From: Didemnitutus sp041906465
GTDB lineage: Bacteria > Verrucomicrobiota > Verrucomicrobiia > Opitutales > Opitutaceae
Length of the DNA stretch: 64,000 bases
NCBI GenBank assembly: GCA_041906465.1
Contig: JAYRJE010000008.1
Coordinates: 124,001 to 188,000, forward strand
Direction of reading: 5' to 3'
Under the pieces are notes generated by a model that was not told the DNA's origin, did not search any database, and worked only from the letters and a program-made list of their open reading frames with translations. Positions within the stretch are counted from its first letter, which is position 1, and each line of letters starts with the position of its first letter. Positions 1-7,849 of the stretch are shown here, one piece after another. A program made the position numbers and the translations under genes.

Positions 1-42
1 CAGGGTTTCGACGGTGAGTTCAGGGCTCTTTTGGGGGTTCAT
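1..42 (-). CDS. Start of an unidentified gene, cut by the left window edge
   Basis: An ATG on the minus strand at 42 opens a reading frame that runs off the window after 14 codons (MNPQKSPELTVETL). It begins 24 bp after the stop of the coupling-protein gene on the same strand, so it is probably the next gene of that operon. Nothing about its function can be read from 14 residues, and no strong ribosome binding site is visible. Confidence 0.4.
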   Translation of the reverse strand, partial: MNPQKSPELTVETL

Positions 43-66
43 CGAACGAAGATGTAGTATAGGCGA

Positions 67-1692
67 TTAGGACGGCCGGAGGGAGACTTTTTTGAAGCCA
101 TTCGTGCAGTGACGCACAACGGCGGTGTGGTCGGGCAGGCTGCGGAACTCGTGCGGCTTGATCCGATACTCCTCCACCCGCTGATACGTGTGGGCTGTAT
201 GGTCCAAATGCACGGTCCGGGTGGCACGCTCAACCCAGTGTTTACCCAGCGCGTTCGCACACCGGAGAGCGTCGACCTCGGACGCGGCCCGATACATCAC
301 GAGGTTCTTAAGATTGAGGGCCAGAACCTCGGCTTGTTCCTTGGTTTGAGGCGGAATCAGCGACTCGAAGGCCTGCGCGGACACCACCAGCATGAGCATG
401 CAATCGCGGAGCCGGTCGATGACGTTGAAGTCGCTGGTGCCGTCGTGGCTGGCGGTGATGGCGTTCTGGAACTCGTCGCCGACGTAAACGAGCTGATTCA
501 GCGCATACTTCTGCCAAGGGGGCAGCGCGTAGCGCCGGAGAGCGTGCCGGTAGAGGAGAAGCTTGATGACGGTGAACACATACTGCCGCTCCGTGGTGTA
601 GTCCTGGGGCACGTCGATGCAGAAGATTTTGCCCTTATCGACGTCGGCCATCGTGCAGGTGTCGGGCTCGTTGGAGCTGAAAATTTCAGCGATTTCGGCC
701 GTGCCGAGGTATTCGAGGTAGTTCTGGGAGGTGCCGATCTCGCCGGCCCGTTGCTCCTTCGCCTCATGCTTCAGGTAGGTTTGCTCCAAGGTCTCGGCGA
801 GGCGAATACGGCGCTCGGTCGGCTCCAGTTCCGTGAGCTTTTCCAACGCCGCTTTCAGCTCCCGTTCCGAGGTCAGCAGGTCGTAGGCGTTGGTCGCGGT
901 CGTCGGCCGGCCGATGTCGGCGAGCAATTCAAAGGCCCGCCCGATGTGGGCGGCGCCCTTCACTTTGAAGAACCCTTTTTCATCTTTCGGATTCAGGGCG
1001 GCGGCCGTATCGACCAAAATCCGCGCGCGGGTCGTGAACGGCAACCGGGCGTCGCCCGTGACATTCAGACGGTGGATCGCCTTGCCTGGCTCCCCGACCA
1101 AGCGCGGACGCAGACGAATGATGTCGTGCTCCCGGCCATACTTTTTCGCCAGCCATTCGAGATAAAACCACTCGTCTCCCTTGTTCGCCATGACCACGCC
1201 GCCGAGCGTGGGATTGCGCCGCATCAGGTCGGCGAGCAGGCCGTTCATGCCGGAGGTTTTGCCGGAACCTGTGTCACCGGAGAAGAAGAAGTGCCGGTTG
1301 GCCTTGTCCCGCGTCCATCTGAATCCGGCAAACGCCAGCACGATTTGCCACCGGTCCGCCACCACCTTGCCAGCGGGGTCGCGCACGTAGCGGCGATGGT
1401 CCGCATAGTAGAATAATCCGCCCGCCAGCGCGCAGAGAATGGCCCCGACAACGTATCCCCAAGGTGGGGGCAACCGGATTGCCCCGAACAGGCCGGATGC
1501 GGAGATCGCGAGGGCAAAAGGGAGCGCCAGCGGGAGGCGCAACCCCGGCTCGTTGTGGCGGAGATTTCGCTGAATCAGCCATCCCGCGATGCCCAGAAAC
1601 AGGGCGGAAACTGCAAACGCAGCTACCGTGATGGCCTGCGGATCGTGCAGCCATTGGCGCATCAAAACGTGAGGTGCCGGGAGCGTTTTCAT
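67..1692 (-). CDS. Type IV secretion coupling protein (VirD4/TraD-like ATPase)
   Basis: This inner-membrane ATPase should link the relaxase-DNA complex to the mating channel. The 541-residue product has three hydrophobic segments near the N terminus (about residues 14-33, 46-68 and 73-92). A Walker A motif GDTGSGKT lies at residues 139-146, and a Walker B-like VGDEFQNA lies near residue 400. The frame stays open upstream to 1893, but the ATG at 1692 directly precedes the first membrane segment and leaves room for a promoter and oriT, so it is preferred. The gene diverges from the relaxase gene at 1993. The membrane anchor plus nucleotide-binding domain and the conjugation context make the role fairly secure; the subfamily is not resolved. 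Confidence 0.85.
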   Translation of the reverse strand: MKTLPAPHVLMRQWLHDPQAITVAAFAVSALFLGIAGWLIQRNLRHNEPGLRLPLALPFALAISASGLFGAIRLPPPWGYVVGAILCALAGGLFYYADHRRYVRDPAGKVVADRWQIVLAFAGFRWTRDKANRHFFFSGDTGSGKTSGMNGLLADLMRRNPTLGGVVMANKGDEWFYLEWLAKKYGREHDIIRLRPRLVGEPGKAIHRLNVTGDARLPFTTRARILVDTAAALNPKDEKGFFKVKGAAHIGRAFELLADIGRPTTATNAYDLLTSERELKAALEKLTELEPTERRIRLAETLEQTYLKHEAKEQRAGEIGTSQNYLEYLGTAEIAEIFSSNEPDTCTMADVDKGKIFCIDVPQDYTTERQYVFTVIKLLLYRHALRRYALPPWQKYALNQLVYVGDEFQNAITASHDGTSDFNVIDRLRDCMLMLVVSAQAFESLIPPQTKEQAEVLALNLKNLVMYRAASEVDALRCANALGKHWVERATRTVHLDHTAHTYQRVEEYRIKPHEFRSLPDHTAVVRHCTNGFKKVSLRPS

Positions 1693-1747
1693 CACCGATC
1701 GTGCGGGAAACGAAGCGCGCTTTCGCCGAATCCGCGAGGCAGCGACC

Positions 1748-1765
1748 CTACCGAAAAAAGGGTAG
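1748..1765. promoter_or_regulatory. 18-bp dyad, candidate operator site A (coupling protein)
   Basis: CTACC, eight bases (GAAAAAAG), then GGTAG. It lies 56 bp upstream of the coupling-protein ATG on the minus strand. The arms and the 8-bp spacing match the sites at 1928 and 7265. Confidence 0.55.
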
Positions 1766-1927
1766 TTCGGCCGGTCCCGCGCGCGTTTGGCCGATCTGTG
1801 AAAGCTCGATGGCCCGATCCCAACGAACTCGTTAGGGTATTGCGTCTGTGGCCAAACAAGCGCGGGGGACTTTCGCCGACCTTCCCGGGTCATCGTAGCC
1901 GCTGATGTCCGCCCACGAAGCGGAGGA

Positions 1928-1945
1928 CTACCGCGTGACCGGTAG
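1928..1945. promoter_or_regulatory. 18-bp dyad, candidate operator site B (relaxase)
   Basis: CTACC, GCGTGACC, GGTAG. The dyad is perfect over six bases on each side (CTACCG/CGGTAG). It lies 48 bp upstream of the proposed relaxase start. Confidence 0.55.
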
Positions 1946-1992
1946 GCTTGCTACCCCGGAATCGGGAGGGACGATCCGTTGAAGTGGGAGAC

Positions 1993-4737
1993 ATGTTCGG
2001 GCGTGATGATGGCATGATCACCGTGGGAGTCATTCGGAACGGAGCCACCTACCTTTCGCATCACCTGCGGAAAAACGATTACTGGTCGGAAGGCGAAAAG
2101 GAGGTGCGCGGCGAATGGATTGGCGAAGGCGCCCGGGCGCTCGGGCTGACAGGACTGGTCACCGACAAGCCATTCGAGGCCCTGCGGCAGAATCGGCACC
2201 CGGGGACCGGCGAAGCGCTCACCGCCCGGGATCAGGCCAATCGGGTCGCGTTCTTTGATGTGCAACTCTCCGCGCCGAAGGACGTGAGTGTGCTGGCGAT
2301 GGTTGGCGGCGACGAGCGGGTCCGCGAAGCGTTCGTGGAATCCGTGAAAACGGCGCTCGCCGAAATGGAGCGCTTCGCGGCGGTGCGTGAGCGGCGTGGC
2401 GAAGCGGCCGGAACGGAGGCCTTCCGCCTCACGGGAAACTTCGTCGGGGCGCTGTTCTTCCATGACGCGAGTCGCGACCTCGATCCGCAGTTGCATGGGC
2501 ACGCGGTGCTCGCGAATGCGACGTGGGACGCCGCGCGCAACGAATGGCTCGCGCTGCAACCGGTCGAGATGCTGCGTGCCTCGGCATATCTACGGCAGGT
2601 CATGTATCGCGAGCTGGCCTCGCGGCTGCGGTCGCTGGGCTATGAACCGTATGAAATGAATTCGAAGGGCTTCGCCGTGCGTGGGGTCGAGCACCTGCGC
2701 GAGCGCTTCTCGAAGCGCACCCGGCAGGTGCAACGCCTGGCGGAGGAGTTCGCGGCGAACAAGGGGCGCAAGCCGACGAAGCGGGAGGTCGAGATTCTCG
2801 TCCGCGAATCGCGCGAGGACAAACTCACCGAAATCTCCACACCGGCTGTGCGAGCGAAGCAACGCGCGGAGTTGAACGCCGATGAAGCACGCGCCCTCGA
2901 CGGTCTTGTCCGCGCCGCACGCCAACAAGCACCGCGGATGCAATGGTCGCACGGCAATGCGCGGTCGGTCCTCGAAGCGGCGCTGCGCCATGTTTACGAA
3001 CGCAGCAGTGTCGTCCGCGAGGGTGAGGTGCTGAATGCCGCGCTCGAACTGCACCCGGATTTCTACCGCTGGCGCGAGCTGCGCGAGGCGCTCGAAGTCC
3101 ACCCGGATGCGATTCGTAAGGACGGCGAGATGAGCCTGCGGCCAATCCGGCGCGAAGAGGACGCGGCAGTCCAGCGCGTGCGCGCCGGTCGCAACCAGCG
3201 CTTCCCGTTGGGCGAATCGACGCAGCTTCCGCCAGAACTGACCGCCGGCCAGCGTTCGGCCGCGACCGCGCTGCTCGAAAGCCGGGACTTTCTGAGCGTC
3301 CTGATCGGCGACGCCGGCACGGGCAAGACGACCGTGTTGACCGCCATCGAACGCGCGCATCTCGGGGCCGGCGGCGCTCGGTTCCTCCCGCTCGCCCCGA
3401 CCACCCGGGCGCGGGATGCCATGCTGGCCAGTGGCCTGGAACAGGCAGACACGGTGCAACGCTTCCTCGTCAGCGAAACGATGCAGGCGCAGGCGGCCGG
3501 CCGGGTTGTATTGATCGACGAAGCCGGGCTCCTTTCGACGCAGCAACTGGATCAGGTCACGCGGATCGCGACCGAGGTCCGCGCGCGGCTGCTGCTCGTG
3601 GGTGACACGAAACAGCATTACAGCGTGCAGCGGGGTGACGCGCTCCGAAACATCATCCGGCATTCCGGAACGCCGGTTGTGCGGCTCGCTGAAGTCCTGC
3701 GCCAGCGCAACGAGTCGGACCGGCGCTTCAGCCGCCTTCTCGCCACCGGAGCCGTCGCCGAGGCCTTCGGCTTTGCCGACCGGCGCGGCTTGATCCGTGA
3801 ATCGGCGGACGACAACGCCATGTTTGCCCAGGCGGCGGAGCATTACGTGAGCAATCGGGTGCGTGGGATCGAAACGCTCGTGGTGATTCCGTTCTGGGAG
3901 GAAATCGAGCGCTTCAACGCGCAGGTGCGACCTGCGCTCCGTCAGGCGGGCCTGCTGGGCGAAGCCGAGGTCACGCGCGAGGCCGTGAAACCGCTCACGT
4001 GGACGGAAGAGCAGAAGATCCATTGGGACCAATACCGTCCCGGCGACCGGCTGCTGTTCGCGCGGGATACGCGCTTTTTCAAGCGAGGCGTCGCGGCTGA
4101 GGTCATCGCCGTCCTGCCCGATGGTCTGCGGGTGCGCGGTCCCAAGGGGCGCGAAGCGAAGATCACCCGCAAGCAGCGGGCGGCGTTCGAAGTGGGCCGG
4201 GCACAATCGCTCGCTGTGTCCGTAGGCGACCGGCTCTTGATTCGCGGGCGGGAAGACGACGCGGGCTTCGCGAACGGCGATTTCAAGGAAGTGGCGAAGG
4301 TCGATCCGGCGGCGGATCGCATCGTGTTCACCGATGGGCGGGAGCTGCCTCGCACGTTTGCCGCATGGACCTACGGTCACGCGCTCACGTCCTACCGCTC
4401 GCAGGGCAGCACCTCGGAGGAGTCATTGCTGGTGTTGGGTGAAGTAGCCATGCGGGCGCTGGCGCGCCGCCAATTCTACGTCGGCAACACCCGCTATCGC
4501 GGTGCTCATGCCATCTATCTTTCCAACAAGGCGGAAATCCTGAGCCGGTTGGCCCGGCCCGATCCGGGCCGGGAACTGGCCATTGAGTTCATGGCCCGGC
4601 ATCGGCTCACGCTCGATGAGCGACTTGCCCCGAGAGCCATACGCGGCCTGCGGGCCGGCGTGCGGGAAGCCTGGCACAGCACCGTCAGGAAGCTGCGCGG
4701 CCTCGCGACGGCTCAGACTGAAGGGAGGAAGGCGTGA
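1993..4737 (+). CDS. MobF-family conjugative relaxase-helicase (TrwC/TraI-like)
   Basis: This enzyme nicks oriT, stays bound to the 5' end and unwinds the strand for transfer. Near the N terminus is YLSHHLRKNDYW with two candidate catalytic tyrosines (Y20 and Y30). Histidines at 157, 168 and 170 (FHDASRDLDPQLHGH) reproduce the spacing of the TrwC metal-binding triad exactly. A RecD/TraI-type helicase follows, with Walker A GDAGTGKT at 439-446 and Walker B LIDEAG near 507-512. The start is uncertain: ATG 1993 is used here, but ATG 2014 is equally possible and would number the His triad 150/161/163 as in TrwC. The 914-residue length suits the family. The stop overlaps the next gene by 4 bp. Confidence 0.9.
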   Translation: MFGRDDGMITVGVIRNGATYLSHHLRKNDYWSEGEKEVRGEWIGEGARALGLTGLVTDKPFEALRQNRHPGTGEALTARDQANRVAFFDVQLSAPKDVSVLAMVGGDERVREAFVESVKTALAEMERFAAVRERRGEAAGTEAFRLTGNFVGALFFHDASRDLDPQLHGHAVLANATWDAARNEWLALQPVEMLRASAYLRQVMYRELASRLRSLGYEPYEMNSKGFAVRGVEHLRERFSKRTRQVQRLAEEFAANKGRKPTKREVEILVRESREDKLTEISTPAVRAKQRAELNADEARALDGLVRAARQQAPRMQWSHGNARSVLEAALRHVYERSSVVREGEVLNAALELHPDFYRWRELREALEVHPDAIRKDGEMSLRPIRREEDAAVQRVRAGRNQRFPLGESTQLPPELTAGQRSAATALLESRDFLSVLIGDAGTGKTTVLTAIERAHLGAGGARFLPLAPTTRARDAMLASGLEQADTVQRFLVSETMQAQAAGRVVLIDEAGLLSTQQLDQVTRIATEVRARLLLVGDTKQHYSVQRGDALRNIIRHSGTPVVRLAEVLRQRNESDRRFSRLLATGAVAEAFGFADRRGLIRESADDNAMFAQAAEHYVSNRVRGIETLVVIPFWEEIERFNAQVRPALRQAGLLGEAEVTREAVKPLTWTEEQKIHWDQYRPGDRLLFARDTRFFKRGVAAEVIAVLPDGLRVRGPKGREAKITRKQRAAFEVGRAQSLAVSVGDRLLIRGREDDAGFANGDFKEVAKVDPAADRIVFTDGRELPRTFAAWTYGHALTSYRSQGSTSEESLLVLGEVAMRALARRQFYVGNTRYRGAHAIYLSNKAEILSRLARPDPGRELAIEFMARHRLTLDERLAPRAIRGLRAGVREAWHSTVRKLRGLATAQTEGRKA

Positions 4738-5120
4738 TGGAACGCGCTCCGCTCAGAAAACCGAAGCTGTATTTTGATGCGGGCGGGAACCCGAGCCACG
4801 TCACGTTCGACGATGGCAAGGATCAGCGCCGGAATCTGCCCTGGATGCACTACGTCGAGGCGCGGTGGGACTACGCGGAACCGGACACGATCAAGATCGA
4901 GATCGGCGATTGGCTGGTGATCGTGCGCGGCCACAACCTCGCGCCCCTGTTCCTGGCGATTGAGGAACACACCTTGGTGCGCTTGCGCGCGCAACCGGAG
5001 CTGCAAGCGGACCGTGAGCACGAAGCCGATACGTTCGCCGTCGAGATTCGGTTTGCGAAGCCGCTCGCTAGCAATGAGGACAAGCGGCGCGGACAAATCG
5101 AGTTTGACCTGGATCGATGA
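4734..5120 (+). CDS. Small conserved-looking protein following the relaxase, unknown function
   Basis: The gene starts inside the relaxase stop (ATGA overlap), so it is probably co-translated with it. The 128-residue product is soluble, acidic-basic mixed, and has no signal peptide or membrane segment. It contains a tryptophan/tyrosine-rich stretch (PWMHYVEARWDYAE) and a following beta-rich pattern. I do not recognise the family. Its position suggests an accessory role in DNA processing, but that is inference only. Confidence 0.7.
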   Translation: MMERAPLRKPKLYFDAGGNPSHVTFDDGKDQRRNLPWMHYVEARWDYAEPDTIKIEIGDWLVIVRGHNLAPLFLAIEEHTLVRLRAQPELQADREHEADTFAVEIRFAKPLASNEDKRRGQIEFDLDR

Positions 5121-5160
5121 CAGCCGGGCGTCCTCATCCTCGGGCGGGAATGATTTCAAT

Positions 5161-5601
5161 CTACCCGTGCCACTGAGCGCGCTCGCCCTCCCGAGCTGAC
5201 CCGCAAAGCGCACCCCCGCAGGTGTCCGTCATGTCCAACGTCACGCGAAGGGAACCGCCTGGCTTGGCTGCTTTGCGGACTCGGGCCAAAGACAGGTGCG
5301 ACAAATGAACTTTGAGACGGCGAAACATTTCGAATTGGCCGTCGTCCGGCTTGGTGCCCCACGAAAGGTAGAAGAATCTCTCTTCGCGCTTCCCTTGGGC
5401 ATACGGACCAAGGAAGTTCGGTTGGCCGTCGACCGCTGTGACTCGAAACGTGGGATGAAATACCGCTCGACCTTGACTCGCAGGGACCACCTCCGCCACG
5501 TCACGGCCTTTTTGAATGCCGAGATATATTGGCCCGTGAGGAAGGCATTGGCTCGGCAGGCGCTCGCACAAAACCTCAATCGTTAGTTCGCGTTCAGGCA
5601 T
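5161..5601 (-). CDS. DUF5990-family protein downstream of merR
   Basis: The 146-residue product carries the pattern remembered for DUF5990: an early beta strand (LTIEVLCERL), an IYLGIQKG segment, PNFLGPYAQG, RFFYLSWG, and a C-terminal RRLKVHLSHL. No enzymatic function is known for this family to my knowledge. ATG 5601 is preferred because the domain starts there; the frame is open to 5649. It lies 22 bp after merR on the same strand and is probably co-transcribed with it, although no link to mercury can be shown. The C terminus has a CGGALCGS stretch with two cysteines. Confidence 0.65.
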   Translation of the reverse strand: MPERELTIEVLCERLPSQCLPHGPIYLGIQKGRDVAEVVPASQGRAVFHPTFRVTAVDGQPNFLGPYAQGKREERFFYLSWGTKPDDGQFEMFRRLKVHLSHLSLARVRKAAKPGGSLRVTLDMTDTCGGALCGSAREGERAQWHG

Positions 5602-5623
5602 GGTCGGATACGGTGGTTCGATT

Positions 5624-6040
5624 TCAGCGTTTCGGTGCTTTTTCCGCACGAGTCATCATTGACCAGAGTGCGGGACAGGTCGCGTCTGTGCTGCGCGCAC
5701 GGCACGCCTCAACAAGTTCATCCAAATTGCGGCGGAGACGCTTCATTTCCTTCATTCGCCGGTCGATCTCATCCCGTTTGGATTCGAGCAATTGTTTCAC
5801 CTCAGCGCACGACTCGCCGGGAAGAATTTGCAGATCAATCAACTCCTTGATCTCGCGGAGGGTGAAGCCGAGTTCTTTGACTGATAGGATGAAGCGGAGG
5901 CGCCGCAACGCGTCGTCGTCAAAGTCGCGGTAACCGGACCCCGGCCACCGATGGGTAGCGGGAAACAGCTTTACGCGTTCGTAATAGCGCACCGTCTGGA
6001 CGTTCACTCCCGCTTGTTTGGCAAGTTCTCCGATGGTCAT
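5624..6040 (-). CDS. merR: MerR-type mercury-responsive regulator
   Basis: The 138-residue product starts with a MerR winged-helix domain (MTIGELAKQAGVNVQTVRYY) and continues into the long dimerisation helix. Cysteines at 78, 113 and 122 have spacings of 35 and 9, the same as the three Hg(II)-binding cysteines of MerR (82, 117 and 126 in Tn501/Tn21). That separates it from SoxR, CueR and ZntR types. It is divergent from the MerT-MerP gene and should bind the dyad at 6056-6075, repressing without Hg and activating with it. It is probably co-transcribed with the DUF5990 gene. Confidence 0.88.
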   Translation of the reverse strand: MTIGELAKQAGVNVQTVRYYERVKLFPATHRWPGSGYRDFDDDALRRLRFILSVKELGFTLREIKELIDLQILPGESCAEVKQLLESKRDEIDRRMKEMKRLRRNLDELVEACRARSTDATCPALWSMMTRAEKAPKR

Positions 6041-6049
6041 GATGGTTAG

Positions 6050-6081
6050 TTGACCTTATACTAGGGTATAGGGTGTAAACT
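6050..6081 (+). promoter_or_regulatory. mer promoter-operator with MerR-type long spacer
   Basis: A -35 TTGACC (6050-6055) and a -10 TAAACT (6076-6081) are separated by 20 bp, or 19 if the -10 is read one base earlier. This is the over-long spacing typical of MerR-controlled promoters. The spacer holds the dyad TATAC-TAGG-GTATA. The -10 ends six bases before the merTP ATG at 6088, so the transcript would have almost no leader. Confidence 0.75.
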
Positions 6082-6087
6082 GCGTCT

Positions 6088-6681
6088 ATGAAACCGCCAA
6101 AGCAATCGTGGATTCTGGCAGGCGGACTCCTGTCTGCTCTGGCGGCCTCGCTGTGTTGCATCGGGCCGCTGGTCGCCGTCGCTTTGGGGCTTGGGAGTTT
6201 TGCCGCTGCCGGATGGTTCGAGGCTTCGCGCCCAATTTTTCTGGGAGTCACGGTGGGATTGCTGGTTGTCGCATGGGTTTTGGCCATCCGCGCTCGACGG
6301 ATGCAGTGTGCCGCGGACTCATCGTGTGCGACGCTGCCACCCAAGCGATGGCCGCTGATGCTTCTGTGTTTTTGCACGCTAGTCGTCGCCGGAGTCGCAC
6401 TATTTCCCGAGACTGCGCGCACGGTGGCTGATCGGCCCCGCACCGCTTCGACCGCCGCCGTCGGCGGAACGGTGCTCCGGGTGCGCATTCCCAGTATGGA
6501 TTGTGCGGCATGTGCGATCGGGATTGAGGGCACGTTGCGGGGTGTCGCGGGGGTTCGCTCCGCTGTGGTGCGCTACGCGACCAAGGATGCGGAAATCGCC
6601 TACGACCCTTCCATCATCTCGCAAGCCGCGCTGATTGCCCGCATCGACGGCACGGGATTCAAAGCCGAGCTGGTCAAATAA
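6088..6681 (+). CDS. MerT-MerP fusion, mercuric ion transporter
   Basis: The protein should carry Hg(II) across the inner membrane. Residues 1-110 form a MerT-like domain with three hydrophobic segments; the vicinal pair CC at 23-24 in the first segment is the MerT mark. A further pair lies at C74 and C80. Residues about 128-197 are a MerP/HMA domain with MDCAAC (C139, C142). In classical operons these are two proteins; here the HMA domain is fused after the third helix. The ATG at 6088 lies where transcription would start, so the mRNA may be leaderless. No merA reductase is found nearby. Confidence 0.87.
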   Translation: MKPPKQSWILAGGLLSALAASLCCIGPLVAVALGLGSFAAAGWFEASRPIFLGVTVGLLVVAWVLAIRARRMQCAADSSCATLPPKRWPLMLLCFCTLVVAGVALFPETARTVADRPRTASTAAVGGTVLRVRIPSMDCAACAIGIEGTLRGVAGVRSAVVRYATKDAEIAYDPSIISQAALIARIDGTGFKAELVK

Positions 6682-6693
6682 CCCATTCTAGCA

Positions 6694-7182
6694 ATGTCCG
6701 ATTGTTGTTCACCCGGAAAGAGCGCTTCAGCGACGGAGGCCGCCCCGCAATCAAAGACCGGGGCGCTCTGCCCGCAATGCAACCGGGCAGGCCGGCCGGT
6801 TTCCACGCTTACGCTCAAACATCAAGTCCGCACGGAGTTTCTTACGGCGGTAAATCATGGGGCGTTTTATTTTTGTGGAACGCCGGAATGCCAGGTCGTC
6901 TATTTTTCGGTCGGCGGGCTTACCTTGACGAAAAATAATGTGAGGCGTCCGGTAACGCAGAAGGATGCGGAGCACGCTCCCGTGTGCTACTGCTTCGGCT
7001 TTACGCCGGAAATGGTGCGGGCGGAAATCGCGGCCTCGGGAAAGTCCACCGTCGTTGAGCGCATCGCCACCGAAATGAAGGCCGATCTTTGCGCCTGTGA
7101 GATTCGTAATCCACAAGGTTCATGCTGCCTGGGTAACGTAAAAGCTGCGGTTAAAGCGGCGCTGGCAGCCCGCGCTTCCTGA
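6694..7182 (+). CDS. CopZ-like cysteine-rich Fe-S protein of the mer operon
   Basis: The 162-residue product has an N-terminal CC pair, then a zinc-finger-like CPQC (about residues 26-29) with a partner FCGTPEC, and a C-terminal half with CYC, CAC and CC groups. This resembles the N-terminal 2Fe-2S/zinc domain of the Archaeoglobus CopZ-type chaperone. It follows merTP by 12 bp. A metal-binding or electron-transfer role in handling imported mercury is plausible; the exact role is not known to me. Confidence 0.75.
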   Translation: MSDCCSPGKSASATEAAPQSKTGALCPQCNRAGRPVSTLTLKHQVRTEFLTAVNHGAFYFCGTPECQVVYFSVGGLTLTKNNVRRPVTQKDAEHAPVCYCFGFTPEMVRAEIAASGKSTVVERIATEMKADLCACEIRNPQGSCCLGNVKAAVKAALAARAS

Positions 7183-7264
7183 CGCAGAGAGGTCCCGCAT
7201 GGAGTGGGGGCCGTCATCGCCGCGCGTGGCGGAGACTCGTCGCGTGTCTGTTCCAAAATGGGGC

Positions 7265-7282
7265 CTACCGAATTTTCGGTAG
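7265..7282. promoter_or_regulatory. 18-bp dyad, candidate operator site C (secretion operon)
   Basis: CTACC, GAATTTTC, GGTAG. The dyad is perfect over eight bases on each side (CTACCGAA/TTCGGTAG). It lies in the 232-bp gap before the secretion operon, 132 bp upstream of the pilin ATG. It shares GGGCCTACCGAAT with the site at 23749. Confidence 0.6.
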
Positions 7283-7414
7283 CGCCGGTTCCTTGCGACG
7301 CAATCCGGCTTGGTCCTTTTGGAGGCCAGCCCGGTTTCACCGCTGTTCACCGGCGGAGAAACACCGGGCGGGATTCGGCCCCCACAAGCGCCGGCATCAA
7401 AAACGGAGAGCAAT

Positions 7415-7828
7415 ATGACAACCTGGGTCCACCTGACGCCCTATGTGGCGTTCAGCCTCGGTGTGGCGATGATGATGAGGGCGCTGCACCTGTATTCGGA
7501 AAGCCGGCCGCATACGCCGGTCAGCTCGTGGCAGAAACTGGCGGTGTGGTTCGGGGCCATGCTGGCCTGGCCGACGCTCGCCCATGCGCAAGCGGTCGAT
7601 CTGCGCACCGCCACGGAGGCGGGCAACGCGATCATCATGTATCTGAGCGGGACGTTCGCCGCGGTCGGCATCGTGGCGGCTGGTGTCGCCATGATGATGG
7701 GCCGGCAGTCCATCGCAAAGTGGGCTTTCGCGGGCGCCATGGTGAGCGGGCTCGCCTTCGCCATCGTGCGCACGATGTGGAGCAACATGGGGATCGAAGC
7801 CTCCAACGTCGGCACCTTCTCGCCCTGA
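7415..7828 (+). CDS. VirB2/TrbC-like conjugative pilin
   Basis: The 137-residue product is the first gene of the secretion operon. It has a long leader ending near TLAHAQA (about residue 50), then two hydrophobic segments (about 67-90 and 97-117) separated by a short polar turn, the classic VirB2/TrbC pilin layout. The glycine-rich first helix (GTFAAVGIVAAGVAMMMG) fits. ATG 7415 is chosen over the longer frame because GGAGAG lies five bases before it. The small size and its place directly before the VirB3/VirB4 genes support the call. Confidence 0.75.
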   Translation: MTTWVHLTPYVAFSLGVAMMMRALHLYSESRPHTPVSSWQKLAVWFGAMLAWPTLAHAQAVDLRTATEAGNAIIMYLSGTFAAVGIVAAGVAMMMGRQSIAKWAFAGAMVSGLAFAIVRTMWSNMGIEASNVGTFSP

Positions 7829-7849
7829 TCGAAACCGGTCCCGCGTCCC

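Larger units (their letters stand above)
1693..1992. other. Probable origin of transfer and divergent promoter region
   Basis: This 300-bp gap separates the divergent coupling-protein and relaxase genes, the usual place for oriT in MobF systems. It contains two 18-bp CTACC-N8-GGTAG dyads (1748-1765 and 1928-1945). Between them is a small inverted repeat AACGA-AC-TCGTT (1822-1833), followed four bases later by TATTGCGTCTGTGGCC (1838-1853). From memory this resembles the nic region of IncW R388, where TrwC cuts after TATTGTCT. An inverted repeat just 5' of the nick is typical of MobF origins. The oriT assignment rests on position and resemblance; the exact nick is a guess. Confidence 0.45.

Noticed and set aside
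109..1416. Long plus-strand frame (435 codons) over the coupling-protein gene
   Set aside because: It is antisense to a clear T4CP ATPase; its composition (Arg/Val/Gly-rich, no domain) is that of a shadow frame in GC-rich DNA.
2590..4380. Long minus-strand frame (596 codons) over the relaxase gene
   Set aside because: Antisense to the MobF relaxase with all its motifs; no domain recognised in the antisense product.
5296..5586. Plus-strand 96-codon frame opposite the DUF5990 gene
   Set aside because: The minus-strand frame shows a family pattern and is in line with merR; the plus-strand product shows none.
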